From Sanderia malayensis (lineage: Eukaryota > Cnidaria > Scyphozoa > Semaeostomeae > Pelagiidae): DNA of 64,000 bases. The stretch spans positions 1,736,001 to 1,800,000 of the forward strand of contig RQOL01000729.1 of the NCBI GenBank assembly GCA_013076295.1, given 5' to 3'. Below, in pieces: positions 10,519 through 21,975 of the stretch. The notes under the pieces are model-generated. The model was not told the origin of the DNA and did not search any database. It was given only the letters and a program-made list of their open reading frames with translations. The translations under genes and the position numbers were made by a program. Each line of letters begins with the position of its first letter. The stretch's first letter is position 1.

Positions 10519-11466
10519 ATGGCTGGCTTGGTGTCCTACATTTTTGGCGGACTATTCATAGTCTGCGGTGCTTTTAGCATGATAACAAATTCCATGCTGA
10601 TTATCTCGTTCATTGCTACTAAGCAATCGATGAAGAATTCATGTAATTTTCTCATAGTTGTTCTGAGTTTCAATGATTTCCTTTGTGGAGCAGTCGTTAT
10701 GCCAATGACAGGATTCGTTGTTTTGCCTGACTCTTCCAACAAAGACTTCATAAATATGGTACGTGTGTTTTTGATGCAATTTTTTGCTGCGAATTCATTG
10801 TACTTGACAATGCTTATTGGAATCGATCGCTACTTGCATATGAATCCTGACATTAACGGTTCTTTGTCAAGATGGCTAAAATTGTTTAAAAGACCTTGGA
10901 TTTTCATTTTGATTCTCATCTTGGTGGCATTATCTTTAATAATTGCAGTTATTATTTTATTTATTTGGAGAAGCGCTGCAAGCATTTATTTATTTACCTT
11001 TTATAGCATTTTCATCATGGCATTGTTGATTGGTTTGTTAGTTGTTTATGTTCGAGGCTTTCGCCGTATTCGCCGCCATGTTGTTGAAAATCCTGTTTAC
11101 ACGAACACGCAAAATGGACAAACGGAAGAACCACGATATGTGCACGAATTATACAAAACTGTTTTGCTGATATTAATTGCTGCATTTTTATGTCATCTGC
11201 CCATTTCCATACTCTATGCTGTCGCCGCTCTCGGCCTACGTTTTGGTTCCAGATTAGTGGAATCACCGACATTTCTTTATTTCAGATTGGCTTTTGGAGC
11301 ACTTGCATATTTCTTGCTCTCTTCGAATGCCATCATAATAATTTATCGAAATAAAAAATGCAAAACATGGCTTGGTGATAAAGTTTCAGCATTATTCTGC
11401 TGCAAATCAAAAATACCAGTTGAAGAAGCAGGAAACAGTGTAGCTGCGATCACCGCCAATCTTTAA
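10519..11466 (+). CDS. Rhodopsin-like 7TM receptor C1
   Basis: A 315-residue intronless receptor. The ATG at 10519 gives MAGLVSYIFGG, matching paralog N-termini; there is essentially no extracellular N-tail. Landmarks: TM1 Asn24, TM2 Asp53, DRY 103-105, RPW at 125-127 before TM4, basic ICL3 from 179 (RGFRRIRRH), CHLP 225-228 in TM6, N270 to Y276 in TM7, Cys pair 294-295, tail ITANL. There is no Cys at the head of TM3 and none in the ~7-residue ECL2, and TM5 has no proline. These absences fit MECA-group receptors rather than amine or peptide receptors, but the ligand is not readable. The protein is identical to C2 and close to D. Confidence 0.93.
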   Translation: MAGLVSYIFGGLFIVCGAFSMITNSMLIISFIATKQSMKNSCNFLIVVLSFNDFLCGAVVMPMTGFVVLPDSSNKDFINMVRVFLMQFFAANSLYLTMLIGIDRYLHMNPDINGSLSRWLKLFKRPWIFILILILVALSLIIAVIILFIWRSAASIYLFTFYSIFIMALLIGLLVVYVRGFRRIRRHVVENPVYTNTQNGQTEEPRYVHELYKTVLLILIAAFLCHLPISILYAVAALGLRFGSRLVESPTFLYFRLAFGALAYFLLSSNAIIIIYRNKKCKTWLGDKVSALFCCKSKIPVEEAGNSVAAITANL

Positions 11467-12581
11467 TAACGTTTGAAGGATCAAATCTAACGCACGTAGA
11501 TACATGGTTAAAGGTATATGGTCCATGGGATATAAGGTCTTGATGTCTCCGAAATTTTATATCAATTTAAGAATCAAGCTAGGCTAAAGCTTCACCGGGA
11601 AAATTTTCTATTTATCTGTGTATTTTGCAAAGCAAAAGAGTAACTTGGTCAAACATGTGCGTTTTATGCTGGGCCTATTTTTTCGGAAGGTCTACTCTAT
11701 CTTACCCGGGTTAGTTTCTGTAGTATATGTAGGGCTATAATGTGACGTTCTTGAATGTCAGTCGAATTTACAATTTGCGTTGGTTAAAGTTGGCTCCTTT
11801 GTGTGACTGTGTTATATAAAAATTTAAGTTATTTTTTCTTTTTTGAACACATATTCGTTAATGTAGAAAACCTTGTCCTGGAAACAATGTTGCTTTGAAT
11901 TATTTTTAGCACACGTACTGTTTTTACAAAAGAATTTTTTCAAGCCGTACTAAGAAAGCACTTAAGCCTTTTCTGCTGTTCCAAAGGCACTTATTTTTTG
12001 TACAGTTTATCATGTACCCTCATATTGAGATGGCACTTTAATTATCCTTGTGACCCACGGACATAGCTAAAAACATCTTTGAAATAACTTATTGCAAGTG
12101 ATTTTACAACTGCCGACATTGCGCAGTTCATTTTCATTTCATTTATTATCAACCAATATTAGTATCTGTCGGCAGTCCTTGTTTCAGCCAATCACTAAAT
12201 TGGGAAACGAGAAAATATTAGATGTTATTTTATTATTGTAATTTCTTCATGCTATAAAAAGGGAGATTGTTGTGTAAACTTGAAGCTTCTGAAAGTGAAG
12301 TCTATATGTTAGCTTCCATTAATTTGATGGCATATTAACTAGCTTTAAACAATCAGTAATGTTTTATTTGCAATTGCACAATTCTATTCTGAGTTTTAAT
12401 CATATTTATTTGCTATTACGAATACATTGGCAGATTGTTTTAAGCTTCCTTTTCTGTTCATTTAATCATCATGCCGATTGAAGCGCACCCGAAACGCCTC
12501 CAGCTGTATATACAGGGCTACCATAAAGGCAAAAACAAAGAATGTTGGAATAATGACTCGCTTATCCATTGTGACACGAAT
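11467..12581. other. Spacer after receptor C1
   Basis: A non-coding spacer. Near-identity with the second unit holds to about 11,870 and then drops (compare 25,630 onward), marking the probable edge of the recent duplication. From 12461 it matches the window start instead. Confidence 0.65.
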
Positions 12582-12585
12582 TTAA

Positions 12586-14149
12586 TTCTCAATTCCTGCC
12601 TGTCATGAATTGTTGTTAATAATTTTGTAGCCCCCAGATAAATTAATTAACGTTTAGGTGACAAGAAGCCAAATCAATGGCGGGGCGCCACTATCTATGC
12701 GAAAAGGACTTAACATGTTATAGCATAGGAACGCGAAGACGGCGTACGTCAATTCTCTTTAACCAATAAGAATACGGCAAACACACTCGTGACTCACACC
12801 TAGCATTCAGAACAAATCATCTGTTTTTCTAATTCTCCCCTCACTTGAATTGCGTGCTCCGTGCTAGAGACACACGAACTCGAATTCTTATTCAAGACAA
12901 AATTTCCCACCCTCCCACCCTCCTACTGTTACCTAGCGTACCTTTTATGGATTGATTTTACTACTTCCTTTACTATTATTATTATCGTGTTTAACTTTAT
13001 CTTAATTCTGCTGCCGTACGTAAATAGATTATAGTTTTAAAACATTAACTTTGCCAGGACACCTAGCGTTCCAGACTTTTGCTGTTTCAATTTTGTTATT
13101 TCTTATCGCATTCCAGTATATCAGTAATATTAAGTTGCATTTAGAGAATTTATCCGATTTTTTTTTACAAAATGTTATAAATATCTATCTTGCATTATCA
13201 ATAAAATATGAAATGGTTCCTCTGGTGGCAAGCCTCACTCATACGGCCCGGTCAGACTTTGTCGTTGAAATTGTTGAATAATATTGGGGATCTCCAGCAT
13301 CCCTTCAAATATCAACCACATTACGTCACTCACATTTTAAGTCGGTTTCGGCATTAGAAAAACGTTGACTCACTCACAAACACGCCGCCTGGCTACGGGG
13401 CGCTCCCCCGTGCTCGAGGCAGGCTTTTTAAACTATTGACGAAGGAAATAGGGTTCTAGTTTCCAAGGTGTCCAAGAGGCCTTGCCTCATGATACCTATG
13501 CATCGCCTGGCAACGGGGCACTCCCCTGTGCGCGAGGCATGCATTTTAAAAGATATGGTCAGAAGAAAACATGATTGCTTTTCAAAGGTGTCCAAGAGGC
13601 CTTGCCTCATGATACCCATGCATCGCCTGGCAACGGGGCACTCCCCTGTGCGCGAGGCATGCATTTTAAAAGATATGGTCAGAAGAAAACATGATTGCTT
13701 TTCAAAGGTGTCCAAGAGGCCTTGCCTCATGATACCTATGCATCGCCTGGCAACGGGGCACTCCCCTGTGCGCGAGGCATGCATTTTAAAAGATATGGTC
13801 AGAAGAAAACATGATTGCTTTTCAAAGGTGTCCAAGAGGCCTTGCCTCATGATACCCATGCATCGCCTGGCAACGGGGCACTCCCCTGTGCGCGAGGCAT
13901 GCATTTTAAAAGATATGGTCAGAAGAAAACATGATTGCTTTTCAAAGGTGTCCAAGAGGCCTTGCCTCATGATACCTATGCATCGCCTGGCAACGGGGCA
14001 CTCCCCTGTGCGCGAGGCATGCTATTCAAAACTTGTTTGCAGTTTGTTTTTATTCATGGTTTCACCTATGATAGCTACTCACACCCGTTTTCGCATAAAC
14101 TAGTTTCATTTTTACGCCGTGGCCAGCAGCAAGTGCTCGCTCAATCCTT
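12586..14149 (+). repeat. Split direct repeat A1, copy 2 (full length)
   Basis: 1564 bases that match A2 of the same element (17252 onward), except for one extra 120-base unit. The last ~26 bases are also the first bases of B, so A and B overlap slightly. After 14149 unique sequence leads into a second copy of the 41-base motif (14163-14203) and the gag leader. Confidence 0.85.
13465..14022 (+). repeat. 120-base tandem repeat, about 4.7 units
   Basis: The same unit as at 4372. The diagnostic base alternates T,C,T,C,T, so this array equals the four-unit arrays plus one leading T-type unit. Confidence 0.95.
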
Positions 14150-14297
14150 TAGATAGATCCAATAGAGACACACGAACTCGAATTCTTATTCAAGACAAAA
14201 TTTTACCAACTTTTGAACGACAAGATTATTATTTACCGTTACTATCACGCTGAAAGCAAGTGTCAGTAAAGAACTACGCAGTCGTGGAACTACGACA

Positions 14298-15059
14298 ATG
14301 GCTTCGACCATGGCGTCGACCACTAGCTCTCACAACGTGCACACAGAACCAACTTCGTCAGAAGTCATTGCTGAATCATCCCCCTAGCTGTCAGAAGAAC
14401 ACATCCAGCAAATCAAAGCAATCGTGGAAGACTCGATTGAAACCAGTCTGTCCAGAGTCGCACAAGAAGCAGCTAAAGCCGCTGTTGAGCTCGCACTGGC
14501 CAACCAATCATCTTCAACAACCACACCTCAGCACACAAACGAAACACAGCCGTCCAATCAACGCCGATCATCATCGATCCCAAACCATGGATGGAGGTTT
14601 TACGCCCGAAATCCCAAGTGCTTACGTGCGAAGCATTCAAGGGGGTGAGTTTTTTGATATTTCTAACTGCTCCCTGAAAATGTGTCCCAGCTGGAACATT
14701 CATGTCCTGATTATAACAGCGAAGGTGCCCTATGCCGAGCTCAGTTATGCCTCTACACTGCATAAATGTAACAAAGCCGAATGTGGCGGATCTCACCCCC
14801 GTATTGCCTGCTCAAAGGATCCAGTACCTTCAATTCAACCTGTCCCCCAGGAAACCCAGCCTCATACCATTCAGATGAACAACCCACCAGACGTCCACTC
14901 CGATTATAACTTTTCTACTTCCGAGTATGTCGGTAATTTTGATTTTAATGTTGTTAAAAGACCTATATTGATTGATAATTTGTATGATTCGCTTTCCGGC
15001 AACCCAGACCCCCGGTTTGTAGATGACTTTTGTAATCAGCTTCGCTATGGAGCTCGCGC
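14298..15059 (+). pseudogene. Broken gag-like ORF, copy 2
   Basis: Sister of the remnant at 540. The ATG at 14298 is followed by the same in-frame TAG (14385-14387). The later part, from TPEIPSAYVRS through the zinc-knuckle-like C-x4-C-x3-H-x4-C to SGNPDPRFVDDFC, lies in one frame here because the extra C of copy 1 is absent. It is cut by the MITE at 15060. Not functional. Confidence 0.7.
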
Positions 15060-15920
15060 CAGGGGCGCAGTGGGAGCTATTTTGCAGGGGGGGCAAACCT
15101 GAAAATTTTCCGACAAAAACCCCTTTTTGCCGACGGATATTTGGCAAACCAAAGCAACTGGGGGGTCCGGAAATCCTCAGAGTACCCCCCGGAAAAAGGT
15201 ATGGCCACGCCGTTTTGATTGGCTTAAAATGCAACCACACCAATTCAAAAGTAATATAAGCCAACAATAATTCAAGTCATATAAGTAATAACTTGTTCAA
15301 AAAATCAATCTTAGAAAAAACTTTCTTGATGTAATAATCTCTAACAAGCAGGAAACAGAACATCTTACACTGCGATTGCGAAGTAATCTAAAAACTTAGT
15401 GCGGTTAAAATATCACTCTTCTCTGACTGAAGATAATGCGAAGCAGGATTTGTTATCGCAAACATTTGCTTGAAAAGGTGAGCAGTTAAAACAGTTTCAA
15501 ATGAACAGATCTTATGTAAAAGTGCTTCTGCATCTGTAATTGTTTCACTGCTAATTGTCTAACTAACTGCTAACTAATTGTCCAAATCCAAATGTGATGA
15601 AAACTGACTTCAATGTTTCTGTTACATCACGAGAATCCCCAACTCCGTGGTCATTGGCTTCCCCCCGGATGACGCAACTAACTTTTTCCGCACATGGTGC
15701 AATGGTTCAAACGTTCAATAACTTTATTTTTACGGGAAAGACATTTCCGACAAACTAACACTTTTAATTTTTCATAATAAATCATGCTCTCCATGTTTGT
15801 TTGCTAGTATTAAAATTTCCCAAAATTTCCGACAAACCCACGTATTTTCCGATTTTTCCGACAAAATTCTCGCCAGGGGGGGCAGCCGCCCCCCCTGCCC
15901 CCCCAGCCACTGCGCCCCTG
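15060..15920. mobile_element. hAT-like MITE, copy 2
   Basis: The same 861-base insertion as 1303-2163, with identical termini and the same imperfect 8-base flanks (15052-15059 and 15921-15928). It therefore entered the retroelement before the segmental duplication. Confidence 0.85.
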
Positions 15921-15928
15921 GCTTGCGC

Positions 15929-16914
15929 CGGTTACGAGGGACCTCGCGTTTTCTAAGGTATTTCGCAGCCTGCCTACTGCCTCTGGGCACCCCGATATTG
16001 TCTTAATAATATCCAGCAGGAAGACTTGCTGGGCCGCACAAGTAGCCCCTTTTCCGCCCCCCCCCATTTCCAAACTTTCAAGTTTTGCCTATCGGGCTCG
16101 TGCCTAAGAAAACCCGGATAAATTTCATACTATTTTTACTATCTCACCCCCGACATGGTAGCTCTATCAATTCAAATATCGACAAAATATATATTTTCTT
16201 TCTCTATGACCTACGTCACTACTGCCGATCCCATCTCTGCTCTTCGTTCTCTTGGCCAGGGCTCTTACATGGCTAAGACTGACATAGAGGCTGTTTTCAG
16301 ACAAATCCCGGTCCCCCTGACGATCGGGAACTCCTTGGTATGAAATGAAAAGGAAAATACTATTTCGACAAAGTTATACCCTTCGGCCTTCGAAGTACCC
16401 CGTTCATTTTCAACCCCCTTCCGGACGCCCTGGAATGGAGTCTAACAAATAAATGCGGCATTTCATTTGTTATTCCTCTTTTAGATGTTTTTCGATCATT
16501 GTACCAGCTTTTTCACAGGGGGACGCCAAATCCAACTGTCAAATCAGTCTGACCAGCATGCTAACGGCTTTTCGAAATCTCGGCGTCCCCCTAGCCCTCC
16601 ACAAAACACAAGGGCCGTCCACGGTCCTCGAATTTCTAGGGATTATATTGGACTCTAATATCATGCAAGCTCGCCTCCCCGATGACAAGATATCTCGCCT
16701 TCGTCATGAACTTAACCTGTGGACATCTAAGCGCACCGCTACTCTCAAAGAATTACAATCCTTGATCGGTCTGCTTAATTTTGCGTGCAAGGTTATCCCT
16801 CCCGGTCGCATGTTTCTACAACGTATTATCAACCTTACGGTTGGTGCTTCGAAAAACCATCCTCACATTCGACTTAATCAGGAGCTGAGTTCTACAAAAA
16901 CATTGAGATGTTAA
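15929..16914 (+). pseudogene. Broken reverse transcriptase/RNase H remnant, copy 2
   Basis: Near-identical to 2172-3156, with the same frameshifts and the same lost second Asp of the catalytic pair. Pieces readable: MAKTDIEAVFRQ (palm motif A, about 16270) and the thumb/connection part 16453-16914. B1 follows at 17005. Confidence 0.75.
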
Positions 16915-17004
16915 ATTACACTGATTACACTATACGCTACCATATACTTTCCCTGTTGTAATTTTTTGTTTCGTCTATGGGGATTACGCGGAGCGTAATT
17001 TGTG

Positions 17005-17247
17005 GCAGCAAGTGCTCGCTCAATCCTTAGCTCTCACTTTTCATAGACTCACCAAATTACACTTTACAAAGGGGGGATCAGATATTGAATATAAGACCCC
17101 CCGCGTAGGGCTGATGAGACGTTTGCTGCCATGAACCATTTCCGCGTACTCCCACATAAAACTTGTGTTGTTTTTCTTGTATTCTGTCTCCACTGCCAAA
17201 TGCTAAAGATAAGTTCGCTTCCAACTACACTTGGGGCGGAAAAAGGA
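17005..17247 (+). repeat. Split direct repeat B1, copy 2
   Basis: Matches B2 at 18671-18914 and joins A2 through one TTAA (17248-17251). Confidence 0.85.
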
Positions 17248-17251
17248 TTAA

Positions 17252-18670
17252 TTCTCAATTCCTGCCTGTCATGAATTGTTGTTAATAATTTTGTAGCCCC
17301 CAGATAAATTAATTAACGTTTAGGTGACAAGAAGCCAAATCAATGGCGGGGCGCCACTATCTATGCGAAAAGGACTTAACATGTTATAGCATAGGAACGC
17401 GAAGACGGCGTACGTCAATTCTCTTTAACCAATAAGAATACGGCAAACACACTCGTGACTCACACCTAGCATTCAGAACAAATCATCTGTTTTTCTAATT
17501 CTCCCCTCACTTGAATTGCGTGCTCCGTGCTAGAGACACACGAACTCGAATTCTTATTCAAGACAAAATTTCCCACCTCCCACCCTCCTACTGTTACCTA
17601 GCGTACCTTTTATGGATTGATTTTACTACTTCCTTTACTATTATTATTATCGTGTTTAACTTTATCTTAATTCTGCTGCCGTACGTAAATAGATTATAGT
17701 TTTAAAACATTAACTTTGCCAGGACACCTAGCGTTCCAGACTTTTGCTGTTTCAATTTTGTTATTTCTTATCGCATTCCAGTATATCAGTAATATTAAGT
17801 TGCATTTAGAGAATTTATCCGATTTTTTTTTACAAAATGTTATAAATATCTATCTTGCATTATCAATAAAATATGAAATGGTTCCTCTGGTGGCAAGCCT
17901 CACTCATACGGCCCGGTCAGACTTTGTCGTTGAAATTGTTGAATAATATTGGGGATCTCCAGCATCCCTTCAAATATCAACCACATTACGTCACTCACAT
18001 TTTAAGTCGGTTTCGGCATTAGAAAAACGTTGACTCACTCACAAACACGCCGCCTGGCTACGGGGCGCTCCCCCGTGCTCGAGGCAGGCTTTTTAAACTA
18101 TTGACGAAGGAAATAGGGTTCTAGTTTCCAAGGTGTCCAAGAGGCCTTGCCTCATGATACCCATGCATCGCCTGGCAACGGGGCACTCCCCTGTGCGCGA
18201 GGCATGCATTTTAAAAGATATGGTCAGAAGAAAACATGATTGCTTTTCAAAGGTGTCCAAGAGGCCTTGCCTCATGATACCTATGCATCGCCTGGCAACG
18301 GGGCACTCCCCTGTGCGCGAGGCATGCATTTTAAAAGATATGGTCAGAAGAAAACATGATTGCTTTTCAAAGGTGTCCAAGAGGCCTTGCCTCATGATAC
18401 CCATGCATCGCCTGGCAACGGGGCACTCCCCTGTGCGCGAGGCATGCATTTTAAAAGATATGGTCAGAAGAAAACATGATTGCTTTTCAAAGGTGTCCAA
18501 GAGGCCTTGCCTCATGATACCTATGCATCGCCTGGCAACGGGGCACTCCCCTGTGCGCGAGGCATGCTATTCAAAACTTGTTTGCAGTTTGTTTTTATTC
18601 ATGGTTTCACCTATGGTAGCTACTCACACCCGTTTTCGCATAAACTAGTTTCATTTTTACGCCGTGGCCA
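17252..18670 (+). repeat. Split direct repeat A2, copy 2
   Basis: Matches A2 of copy 1 (3493-4912) and A1 at 12586. It holds a four-unit 120-base array. Confidence 0.85.
18130..18567 (+). repeat. 120-base tandem repeat, about 3.7 units
   Basis: Unit order C,T,C,T, as in the array at 4372. Confidence 0.95.
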
Positions 18671-18914
18671 GCAGCAAGTGCTCGCTCAATCCTTAGCTCT
18701 CACTTTTCATAGACTCACCAAATTACACTTTACAAAGGGGGGGATCAGATATTGAATATAAGACCCCCCGCGTAGGGCTGATGAGACGTTTGCTGCCATG
18801 AACCATTTCCGCGTACTCCCACATAAAACTTGTGTTGTTTTTCTTGTATTCTGTCTCCACTGCCAAATGCTAAAGATAAGTTCGCTTCCAACTACACTTG
18901 GGGCGGAAAAAGGA
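18671..18914 (+). repeat. Split direct repeat B2, copy 2 (right end)
   Basis: Same as 4913-5156; followed by TTAA and then the receptor spacer. Confidence 0.85.
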
Positions 18915-18918
18915 TTAA

Positions 18919-19852
18919 TAATTGTGACAAATTAATGTAATCCTTGTTGTTCAAAATTTGGGTATTCTCTGGGTCTACATTAATATATTTTGTCACTGAC
19001 TGTTGTACTAAATAACCATAAATTCACCAAACAACCAACAGAAGCCCAATCCTTTTTTTGGGACGAATTATTCGGCTACGTGTTTTCACTTAACTTGCAG
19101 ATTGAAAAGTACGTTATCCTCCTAAGTACATTCAAATCATCGTCATGCAAGAAACGGGTTGTTTGTGTACGAAATTAATGTAGAATGAAATGAAGAACTT
19201 TCAGATTTCAGAATTACCCGGAAAAGTGAAGAAAGATTTGATGGAAACAGGGGTTATAGACGTGTGTCCTTTATATTTATAACAGGTACACATAGATATT
19301 ACCAAGAAATGGGTTTGGAAGTCTATTGTTTGATGTCGGCGTTTATTTGAATTTGGTCCATTTTAGAGTTTCTTCTTCTGAGGAAGGGGCGTTTAATCGA
19401 CAGGGCAAGATCAATCGTAGCCATACGGTACTTTGCCCGCTTGTTGTTTTAACCCATTTCTTGGGAATATGGCTTTGGGTTTTTTTACCCTTTCTCGTCA
19501 TATGCCATGAACACGCTTTCCTATACGACAACAAAACCGTTTCTTATGTTTTGTACTCAATCATGAAAAGACGTTATACGCAGGAATGGATTAAGATCCG
19601 CATATCTGTTGCCTTAATAATCCATTGTATTGTATAGCAGTCAATCTGGAACTTTTTCAATTTCTATTTTTCATCGCAGGTTTTTCTTTATAGCAAGACT
19701 CAACTGTTTCCAAAAGGAGACTTCAACTGTTTCTCCCAAGAGCCCCTTAGCCTCGTTCTTAACTTCAGCCTTGACACTTTTTGAACCTTTGTTTCAGTAA
19801 CAACAGTCACCATTATTTTTACATCTCCGGGTATCACTGTGAGAGCAATATC
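18919..19852. other. Upstream spacer of receptor pseudogene A2
   Basis: Near-identical to 5161-6087, with small insertions (TGTAT near 19630 and two single bases near 19683 and 19704). No gene seen. Confidence 0.6.
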
Positions 19853-20753
19853 ATGGCTGGCTTGGTGTCATACATTTTTGGCGGGCTATTCATAGTCTCC
19901 GGTGTTTTTAGCATGATAACAAATTTTCTGTTGATTATTTCATACATTGCTACTAAGCAATCGATGAAGAATTCATCAAATCTTCTCATAGTTGTTCTGA
20001 GTTTCAATGATTTCTTATGTGGAGCAATTGTTATGCCAATGACAGGACTCGTGCATATTTATCTCAATGTGAAATAATTCATCGCAGTTGTGTTTTTGAT
20101 GCAATTTTCGGTGCGAATTCATTGTACTTGACAATCCTTATTGGAATTGATCGCTACTTGCATATGAATCCTGATACAAGTGGCTCTTCGTCAAGATGGC
20201 TAAAATTGTTTAAAAGAACTTGGATTTTCATTTTTATTCTCATCTTGGTGGCTTTACCTTTCATAATTGCAGTCATTTCTCTAGTAATTTGGAAAAATAC
20301 TACGAGGAATTATTTATATGAATTATTATACAAGACTGAACGAATGAACGAACGAATTACGACATGAACGACATGAACGAATTATACAAGACCATTTTGC
20401 TAATATTAATTGCTGCCTTTGTATGTTATCTGCCCATGTCTATGATTCACGCTTGTATTGCACTTGAGACGCAATTTCAGACGTCAATACTAAAATCTTC
20501 GGCATTTGTTTTCTGCCAATTAGTTTCTGGACTACTTATTTTCCTATTTTCCTACTTTAATTCAATGATAATCTTCTATCGAAATAGAAAGAGCAAGAAA
20601 TGGTTGAGTCATAAAGTTTCAACACTACTCAGCTTAAAGCAGAGAGAGCCACGTCCAGGACTGCAAAACAACCCAGTTGTGATTTATAATACAGGGAACA
20701 TCACTCACTACCTGAGATTCAGAGATGCTTTGCATGCGATTGGTTTTAACTAA
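19853..20753 (+). pseudogene. Receptor pseudogene A2 (7TM, C-like)
   Basis: Sister of the pseudogene at 6088 but less decayed. TM1 and TM2 (MAGLVSYIFGG to MPMTG) are in one frame because the one-base deletion of copy A1 is absent. The frame then ends at TAA 20075-20077 in ECL1, a lesion shared by both copies. TM3 with IDRYLHMNP (about 20143-20170) and TM4 sit in another frame. TM5/ICL3 are missing and replaced by TGAACGAA-like repeats near 20336-20375. TM6-TM7 and the tail are open to 20753. The shared lesions show the gene was dead before the duplication. Confidence 0.87.
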
Positions 20754-20879
20754 TTGAATACTGCTTAACTGCTGCTTTACAAACATAATTGTTCTCAATA
20801 TTCTTGTGACAATGAGCACGCCTTATTTGGTTATGCATACACGATCGTGTTATTTGATTATTCCTGTGTGTAAAAAGCT

Positions 20880-20886
20880 TATAAAA
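20880..20886 (+). promoter_or_regulatory. TATA box of receptor B2
   Basis: TATAAAA 142 bases before the ATG at 21022, identical in context to B1. Confidence 0.6.
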
Positions 20887-21021
20887 CACAGAGAAGGTGG
20901 ATTTTATGACAATGCGGTCCAGGAGAATTCATGAATACTTGTTGGCAAAGTAAGATATAAAAACATTGAATATTGTTCTTGGTTAATATACACAATCTTG
21001 CTGAATCTTTGCAAGAATAGA

Positions 21022-21975
21022 ATGATTGATTTTGTGGTAAATCGAGTTTTTGGTGTGCTATTTACAGTCTGCGGTGTTGCCACCATGTTAACAAACTCCA
21101 TGCTGATTATCTCATACATTGCTACTAAGCAATCGATGAAGAATTCATCAAATCTTCTTATTGTTGTTCTGAGTTTCAGTGACTTCTGTTATGGAGCAGT
21201 TGCTATGACGTTAAGTGGAATCTGGTATCTTTCATCTATTCCCTCCAACGAACATTTCAGAGCAAAAGCACACCTGATTTTAGTTCAATTTTTTGGTGCC
21301 ATTTCATTGTACCTGACACTGCTTATTGGAATTGATCGCTACTTGCATATGAATCCTGATATTAACGGCTCTTCTTCAAGATGGCTGAAACTGTTTAAAA
21401 GACCTCGCATTTTTATTTTTATTCTCATTGTAGTGATTTTATCCTCAGGAAATGCGAATATTTATTTGTTACTTTCAAAAAGCACCATGAGGTTTTATTT
21501 TGATGTTGTGTATAGCATCTTAATAATGGCATTGTTGATTGGTTTGTTAGTGGTTTATGTTCGAGGTTTTCGCCGTATTCGCCGCCATGTTGTTGAAAAT
21601 CCTGTTTACACGAACACGCAGGATGGACAAACGGAAGAACCACGATATGTGCGCGAATTATACAAAACAATTTTGCTAATATTAATGGCTGCTTTTTTAT
21701 CTTATCTGCCCATTTCAATAACGCACTGTTATTCTGCCGTTGGGACTAAATTTGAACCCAGATTACTGGAGTCATCGGCATTTGCATTTTGCCAATTTGT
21801 TTCTAAAATACTTGTATTCCTCTTTCCCTCTTCGAATGCAATGATAATATTATATCAAAATAGAAAGTGTAAGAAGTGGCTTTGTGATAAAGTTTTAGTT
21901 TTATCATGCTGCAAATGGAAGGATCAGACTGAAGAAGTAAGAAACGGTGTAGCTGTTATCACAAACAATCTTTAA
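21022..21975 (+). CDS. Rhodopsin-like 7TM receptor B2
   Basis: A 317-residue receptor whose protein is identical to B1 (7256-8209), with DRY at 105-107, SYLP at 227-230, N272 to Y278 in TM7, and the unusual RPRIFI before TM4. The ATG at 21022 follows the same leader. Sister copy within the recent tandem duplication; if the duplication is real, the two loci double the dose of one receptor. Confidence 0.92.
   Translation: MIDFVVNRVFGVLFTVCGVATMLTNSMLIISYIATKQSMKNSSNLLIVVLSFSDFCYGAVAMTLSGIWYLSSIPSNEHFRAKAHLILVQFFGAISLYLTLLIGIDRYLHMNPDINGSSSRWLKLFKRPRIFIFILIVVILSSGNANIYLLLSKSTMRFYFDVVYSILIMALLIGLLVVYVRGFRRIRRHVVENPVYTNTQDGQTEEPRYVRELYKTILLILMAAFLSYLPISITHCYSAVGTKFEPRLLESSAFAFCQFVSKILVFLFPSSNAMIILYQNRKCKKWLCDKVLVLSCCKWKDQTEEVRNGVAVITNNL

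Larger units (their letters stand above)
12586..18914 (+). mobile_element. DIRS-like retroelement, copy 2 (full A1)
   Basis: The more complete sister of the element at 126-5156, 6329 bases long and 1298 bases longer. Order: A1 (12586-14149, with five 120-base units), leader, broken gag, hAT-like MITE, broken RT/RNase H, B1 (17005-17247), TTAA, A2 (17252-18670), B2 (18671-18914). TTAA lies at 12582-12585 and 18915-18918. The A1-ORFs-B1-A2-B2 plan is that of PAT/Ngaro-type elements. No tyrosine recombinase remains. Length, lesions and the nested MITE agree with copy 1, so both descend from one insertion copied by segmental duplication. Confidence 0.85.
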
